From assembly GCA_944474755.1 (NCBI GenBank), contig OX104123.1, positions 66,519,898 through 66,583,897 of the forward strand: DNA of 64,000 nucleotides, written 5' to 3'. Under the pieces are notes generated by a model. That model was not told the DNA's origin. It ran no database searches and saw only the letters and a list, made by a program, of their open reading frames with translations. The translations under genes were made by a program, and so were the position numbers. Positions 58,501 through 64,000 of the stretch are shown here, in pieces; the first letter of the stretch is position 1; the number at the start of each line of letters is the position of its first letter. The DNA is from Limnoperna fortunei. Taxonomy: Eukaryota; Mollusca; Bivalvia; Mytilida; Modiolidae.

Positions 58501-58538
58501 AGGAAACATGACAGAGTAATTTATAACTGAGTGCAACC

Positions 58539-59381
58539 ATGGTTCTTTTCGTAAGAATGTTATCAATAGCAATAGGTGCAAAATGTAACAAAGACCCCGA
58601 ATTTCATACCTTTGATGAGAACACCCACGAACAATTCGGTATGATCTGTGTTGGAGAACGGATCACCTCTAAATATGTAATAAAGATTGTTCTTATGAAG
58701 ACAATACATGTTTCCCTATTACTTTTCGTTTTGGAATTTTATATTTATAGTTGAGAGGTTGACGACAGACTGTGTAAACGACAGTGTTTTACTTATAGCA
58801 ACTTGCTATCGATTTACCGAAATGGCAGGTAAGACAAATTTCTAATTAAAAATACAATAACGTTGAAAACGAATTAGGAATGAACAAAATGTGTTTATTA
58901 TCATATTTTATCACACAAATTTTAAGCATACACAGATTAATTGATAAATGTGAACAATGCATCAAAATGTGGTTTTTTATGTTGCAGACAATTGCAGATG
59001 TAAGTATATCTAAGAATATATATGTTCTTAAGTATGGAAACGTGCATTTAAATTAACAAAAATTGTAGAAGTTTTAAAAATAGTCTAGTAAAGTTCTATT
59101 GTTCCGATGTATTTTTCGAATAATTGTTCAATTATTTATTATGTAACATCTTATTTGTATTACAATATGTGGTTGTTTAACTTCCTTATTCACCAGTTCT
59201 TTTACATTTAGATGCTTCTAATTGGAGTTCCCCGAGCTTCAAGCTTAATCATCAGTATGGGGGCTTTATTCCCTTTGACATGTCGAGAATTGACAACGAA
59301 AGCATCAATGAAGATCAATCAATCATGTATTCTCCCCAGAATTCTCCTGCACCGCCTCCTGTACCAAATCCTCCAGTTTAA
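58539..59381 (+). CDS. Unidentified 119-aa protein, four phase-1 exons
   Basis: Predicted exons 58,539-58,638; 58,751-58,828; 58,988-58,999 (a 12-nt microexon); 59,212-59,381. Every intron has GT-AG ends and phase 1, and the total is 360 nt with no internal stop. The ATG has a strong context (AACCATGG). Residues 1-14 (MVLFVRMLSIAIGA) could be a short signal peptide. Then come cysteines in AKCNKD, TTDCVND, ATCYRF and DNCRYA. The last exon encodes 'HQYGGFIPFDMSRIDNES' and a proline tail (SPAPPPVPNPPV). I do not recognise the family. Alternatively these exons are the end of a larger gene. The last exon has a duplicate at 63.7 kb. Confidence 0.45.
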
Positions 59382-59474
59382 TCATCATACATGACAATGA
59401 ATGAGGCCCTCATAATAGTCTCAGTTGTATAATATATTGGAGTTTGAGTTTAGTTAAACATTAGCGTTGTTTTT

Positions 59475-60200
59475 GTCGATATTTTTTTACACATGGATAA
59501 TAATATTACAGATATTACTAGAACAGTACTTGAAAACACTTTTAGCAATATGTCAGTTATCATTCATCTGGTGGCTTAGCTATGATCGATTTATTTTATT
59601 GTTGTCCGTTGGCAGACTATTAATCCAATTATATTGAAACATTTCTGTTGTGTCCATGTGCAACATACATTTATACGATCGAAACCGGAAGGTAAAGTTT
59701 AACTCATCGGGTAAAATGCAAATCTTGTTTGATCTAATTTGTATGCAATTCTTTTTGATATTTTTGTTCTCATCGGAAATCTAAAATGGCTCTTTTAAAA
59801 TTGCATTTGCTGAAATTTCAACATTGCATCTTTGTAAAACAGGTTTAAAGGCTTTCTTCTCAGAAACAACAATGTTGTTGGAAGCCATGTAGCATACCCC
59901 TCACCTTGTTTATGTTTATATCGAAATTTCTAGAATGGCGTCCACTTCATGATTTATTTCACATATAAACCTAAGAAAACAAAGCTTGAAGAGGTTTTCT
60001 TGTCTGAAACAGGGGAACTAATAGGAGCCGATAAACCAGCAATATTTTTTAATAAACATCTTCCTGGTTCATGTTGTAACCATTGAAAGTTGAGGTGGAT
60101 GTCACTACATGACTCGATATTCCATAAATAAACATGGAAATATTGTTAAAAACGGCTTCTTATCTGAACAAGTTGTCAACAAACAACAATATTAATTTGA
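59475..60200. other. No recognisable gene
   Basis: AT-rich, no motif-bearing frame. Confidence 0.35.
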
Positions 60201-60214
60201 TCATTTGATCATTT

Positions 60215-60345
60215 TGATAATTTTCACGGCCTTTTTTTGTGCTTTTTGTTTTTGTGTTGCGTTTGTCTATATCAGGATTTGTAATTGTCCCTTGATTTTT
60301 GTCTCTTGTTGTTCTATCGGTTTTCTTTGCAATTTTGCTTGTAAA
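60215..60345 (+). repeat. Penelope-like 3' region, fragment
   Basis: 'TTGTGTTGCGTTTGTCTATA' through TCTTGTTGTTCTATCGG and TTTTCTTTGCAATTTT parallels 57.6-57.8 kb and the reverse complement of 45.8-45.9 kb. Confidence 0.5.
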
Positions 60346-61089
60346 TTAAAAAAAATCAGCCAGATTACTCTGTTTAACATTGTGTATAAGTCACACCCCA
60401 GCGGAGGGCATTTTTTATCATCCCATAGTGTTCCTTTTTCTCACAAAAATCCAGTACAAAAAATTGATTCAAGATAACCTGTCCACATTTAATACTATGC
60501 CTTTGATACATTTCACAAAGCATCCTGGGCATTTGATCTTGAAATTTTACATTGTTAGTCAGACTTAGTTGTTTCTGAATTTGGAAAATAAAAGTTGATT
60601 TCAATTTGCACCTTTTTAGATCTAAAAAAGCAGGATAAAGTCGACCATATGCGGTTAACAGTTACAATATATCTTTTTCAGTAAAATGATTCCCATTGTT
60701 CTAAATCTTTCAGGCTTTCCCTCTGATTTCTTTCTTTCAATTGAAACATAAGGAACTTTATATCCGATTATATTAAGTAATTGTTTTCAGTAAACAACAC
60801 ATAAGTCTATATATCATAATTTAAAACTGAAAATTACGTCCAGCTTGCAACTTAGAACAAAATTTCATAACAAATTCTTAATACATTAGAATAATTGTAC
60901 AGACTATCGATCTTACAGCTTATTTATTTAATTTGTTATTTGCTTTATTTTATTTTTGTTTTATTTCATGATTTGAAATTCTCCATTTGAATTAAAAAAA
61001 ATAATAATTAGGAACAAATGACACATAACTTAAATATGTACGTTAAATACTTGCATGTATAAACAATGCTCATTCATTGCAATTCACAG

Positions 61090-61137
61090 GTGGACGAAGA
61101 CTATCTGAAAGTATATCTGCATCGCATAATGGCAAAG
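61090..61137 (+). CDS. 48-nt phase-1 exon
   Basis: Between TTCACAG and GTACGT. Read in the phase needed by the neighbouring exons it encodes GRRLSESISASHNGK, a basic, Ser-rich linker without stops. It fits between the exon ending at 58,828 or 58,999 and the last exon at 63,731, suggesting a second transcript or a second gene copy. Confidence 0.4.
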
Positions 61138-61227
61138 GTACGTTTCATTTGTTAATATTATATAAGCCAAAAAAGCACAATAGAAATAGCTATAAAAATT
61201 GTAAATATCACAATGTTTTTAAATAAA

Positions 61228-61460
61228 TACATAGATATAGGTGGCATAGATATAGAACAATACATAGATATAGGTGGCATAGATACAGAACAATACATAG
61301 ATATAGGTGGCATAGATACAGAACAGTACATAGATATAGGTGGCATAGATACAGAACAATACATAGATATAGGTGGCATAGATACAGAACAATACATAGA
61401 TATAGGTGGCATAGATACAGAACAATACATAGATATAGGTGGCATAGATACAGAACAATA
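61228..61460. repeat. 33-bp minisatellite, seven units
   Basis: Unit ACATAGATATAGGTGGCATA plus GATACAGAACAAT. All seven are nearly identical; the first has GATATAG in place of GATACAG. Because 33 is divisible by three, several frames stay open on both strands. Located in the intron following the 48-nt exon. Confidence 0.92.
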
Positions 61461-61479
61461 GCAAGAAAGCCACCTAAAC

Positions 61480-63610
61480 AACAAGATTTTGAATTCTTTG
61501 TTACTTATGCAAAGTAAGATGCAACACCTTTTTATTAAACATTAAATAACATTTATTATGTGTTCCAAGTCTCTTTAACAGAATGTTGACTTGTGCCTAT
61601 TTATTTTAAAATGTTATTAGTGTTGTCAAAACATTATCAGTCAAAATAACATGAACACATTATATATATTTTCTGAGAATTATAGACAAAACCTCCATGC
61701 GCCTGCGTTTTTTATAACGAGATATGATTTTAATCCCGCCAACAAATTACACAAACAGTCTTTTTGTCAGTTGTAAAATGTTATGTTAAAACGTTTTAGC
61801 AATTTTGGCATCTATAACCTGGTTGCTTTTTGTTGTTTGGATAGAAGTCAAAGCACCTAATGCAATCCCTTGGACTTCTGTAGGAAAACTGACAAATATT
61901 GTCAACTTAGGTTGCCGTTGAGCACACTTTCCTTGAAATCGTGATTAAACAGTGATGTGTTGTGATAATGATCGTGTGTTATTTGAAGCCTTATAATTCA
62001 AAAGAACACATAAATTTTATGTAAAGTTTTAAACACAACATTAGAAATAAAGCGTTTTATTCATTTTCACCACGTTACATAATATAAATACTTATTGATT
62101 TGAATTTTACAATTTACAAGATAGGTATCAATTTTGAATAATACTATATAGTAGCAATTGTATCTAAATTTGTATTATTTCATGCTTTTCGATTCATATA
62201 GTTTGTGGTGATATGAAATCAATATTCCTCGTTATCAATGGCGACTTTGCAGCGAGAGAGTGACTGTCTTATTTTTTTAAGGATACAGTGTATTAAAGGT
62301 CAATGTAAATTTGTATGCTTAAAGTCATAGCTAAGGACCATTTAAGTAAACATATAGTTTTTGAAATTTAAACATAGCCAGTAGAACACGTCAAGTAAAT
62401 TTATGTCAAAATTTTATCAAGAAAAGTGAAAACAAAACGAAAAGTATTATCAAACATTAAAGACTATTCAGAACAGTTTATTATATTAATCTGAAGATTA
62501 AAGAAATGCTTATCCTTTAAGGAACAATTCTTCCTTGAAGATCTGTCTTGGCACAAAATATAACTTAGCTATAAAAAATACAGAAATTAAGATATGACTA
62601 ATGTAACATAAGCATATCCTACTTTAATTTAGTTTAAAATACAAAACCGTTCAACTAACTATTAGTTACATTCTGCTTGTTGTTGAACTGAGATTTAACG
62701 CAACACTTTTTCATCAATATCATGGTGTCAAGGTTTTATTAGTTAGTAAGCCAAAAGAACTCTGACATTCGACAGGAAAACAGGACAGACACACAGCCAC
62801 TGTACTATCGAAGCCAACCGTTAACATCATTGCACACTAAAATTTATTGTATTTTGTTAGAAAATAAACATTGCATCAATATTTAAGAAATAATTCACGG
62901 AAACTGTGGTTTATCATTGTTTTACAACGGAGTGACCATTAATGTCGTATTATTTTATCCTGAGCGACAAATCACAGCCTCGGTGAATTAATTCTATTCT
63001 AATAAGACAATTAAGGTACAAGTAAGATATTTACGTACCTATAGAAAATATCATTTCCGGCATTAACTGGCTGTTGCGTCAATGAAACACACCGTATATT
63101 GCAACGAATAATTGTAGCGCGTGCCGCTTTTTATAAGATTAATACGTCATACGCAATACCTTTCCAGTGGGAGTTACAGTTTTGTAATTGGAACAGCCCT
63201 TCAAAACACGCCCTCCTCGTCCCGTATAGCTCATACATAAATAATTTTTGACCACAGTTGTGGTCTCAAAGCCTTTGAAGCACGTCATATTAGAATATAC
63301 AATTATCTACTTTCAGCTAATTTTTATCTTTCTGGTTGACGTAAATTTTCAGTTAATTCCTAATCGACATGTTGATAGATTCTCTTCCTTAAGTTTGCTA
63401 ATCCCATATAACAATCCAAATTATTTCTGCGGAAATTATTATCTACGAACGATTTGCCGGGATTTTCTACGACAGTATCTTTTGTCGGCGTTCATTTTCT
63501 TGTAATTATAACTTGTGTGATATTCCTAGCACATCATAGTTTACCCGCATATTAAAAATGGAACGCAAAGATATTTATAGATTTAAGACACGGGATGGTA
63601 CAATGCTAAC
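61480..63610. other. No recognisable gene
   Basis: AT-rich. Frames of 60-85 codons (such as 63,248-63,505) lack motifs. No SINE or LINE signature was seen. Confidence 0.35.
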
Positions 63611-63730
63611 TTCAATATTTTTCCGATGTATTATCTGAATAATTGTTCAACTATTTATTAAATAACATCTTATTTGTATTACAACATGTGGTTTATTAAC
63701 TTCGTAATTCGCCAGTTCTTTTACATTTAG

Positions 63731-63906
63731 ATGTCACTGATAGGACGAGGATTACACAGAGATTCAAGCGTAATCATCAGTATGGGGGCTTTATTCCCTT
63801 TGACATGTCAAGAATTGACAAAGGAAGCATCAATGAAGATCCATCAGTCATGTATCCTCCCCAGAATCCTCCTGCACCGCCTCCTCCACCAAATCCTCCC
63901 GTTTAA
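63731..63906 (+). CDS. Duplicate of the proline-rich last exon
   Basis: Acceptor TTTACATTTAG, then phase-1 reading 'VTDRTRITQRFKRNHQYGGF', IPFDMSRIDKGSINEDPSVM and a tail PPQNPPAPPPPPNPPV before TAA. It matches the exon at 59,212-59,381 strongly from NHQYGG onward; the first 15 residues differ. The proline tail is longer here. Homology covers the flanks too (about 63,615 to the window end versus 59,105-59,470). Confidence 0.55.
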
Positions 63907-64000
63907 TCATCATACGTGACAATGAATGAGGACTGCGAAATAGTTGGAATTGGAGTTTGGGCTTAGTTTAACATTAGCTTTGTTTTTGTCGATATGTCTA

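Noticed and set aside
61228..61460. Regular repeats suggesting a CRISPR array
   Set aside because: Units abut with no unique spacers, and the DNA is animal nuclear; this is a minisatellite.

Overview
The window looks like animal nuclear DNA, most likely from a bivalve mollusc and probably a mussel. That attribution is inference from repeat style: tRNA-derived and (ATCA)n-tailed SINEs, RecQ-like, Harbinger, Penelope-like and esterase-ORF1 LINE remnants. The DNA is AT-rich, genes are split by GT-AG introns and density is low. No operon, ribosome-binding-site or prokaryotic signal is seen.

Layout. 0-20 kb is a graveyard of retroelements: an antisense LINE with a SINE inserted in it (2.4-6.1 kb), an esterase-type ORF1 remnant (6.9-8.0 kb), a 508-bp SINE (8.4 kb), a broken RecQ-like helicase gene (9.0-10.3 kb), short tandem repeats (11-14.8 kb), a jockey/I-like LINE (15.1-17.2 kb) and a Penelope-like remnant (17.9-19.3 kb). 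At 19.77 kb a TATA box precedes a 67-nt signal-peptide exon. Its phase matches a two-exon rhodopsin-like GPCR body at 42.5-43.9 kb, implying a 22.6-kb first intron.

Within that intron lies the most striking object, an 11.4-kb DNA transposon (20,044-31,472). It has 15-bp terminal inverted repeats and a TTAA target duplication, and it carries two tail-to-tail genes. The left gene (+) is an intact three-exon, 195-aa protein made of the zinc-binding C-terminal 'ballast' domain of P2X7 receptors. The right gene (-) is an eight-exon THAP-domain DDE transposase, probably Kolobok-like, with a frameshift. Both 5' ends share a 17-bp block. Further along the same intron are a second 509-bp SINE, an almost full-length LINE with an SGNH-esterase/zinc-knuckle ORF1 (34.0-39.0 kb, -), and Penelope-like fragments.

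45-64 kb holds a Penelope-like copy with flanking direct repeats and an internal 876-bp tandem duplication, a 54-bp minisatellite, a 5'-truncated PIF/Harbinger element with convergent transposase and coiled-coil genes and a TTA-flanked MITE nested within it, and at 58.5-63.9 kb a small unidentified gene with all-phase-1 introns, a proline-rich C-terminus and a duplicated last exon. Most of the remaining sequence is AT-rich spacer where I see no gene.
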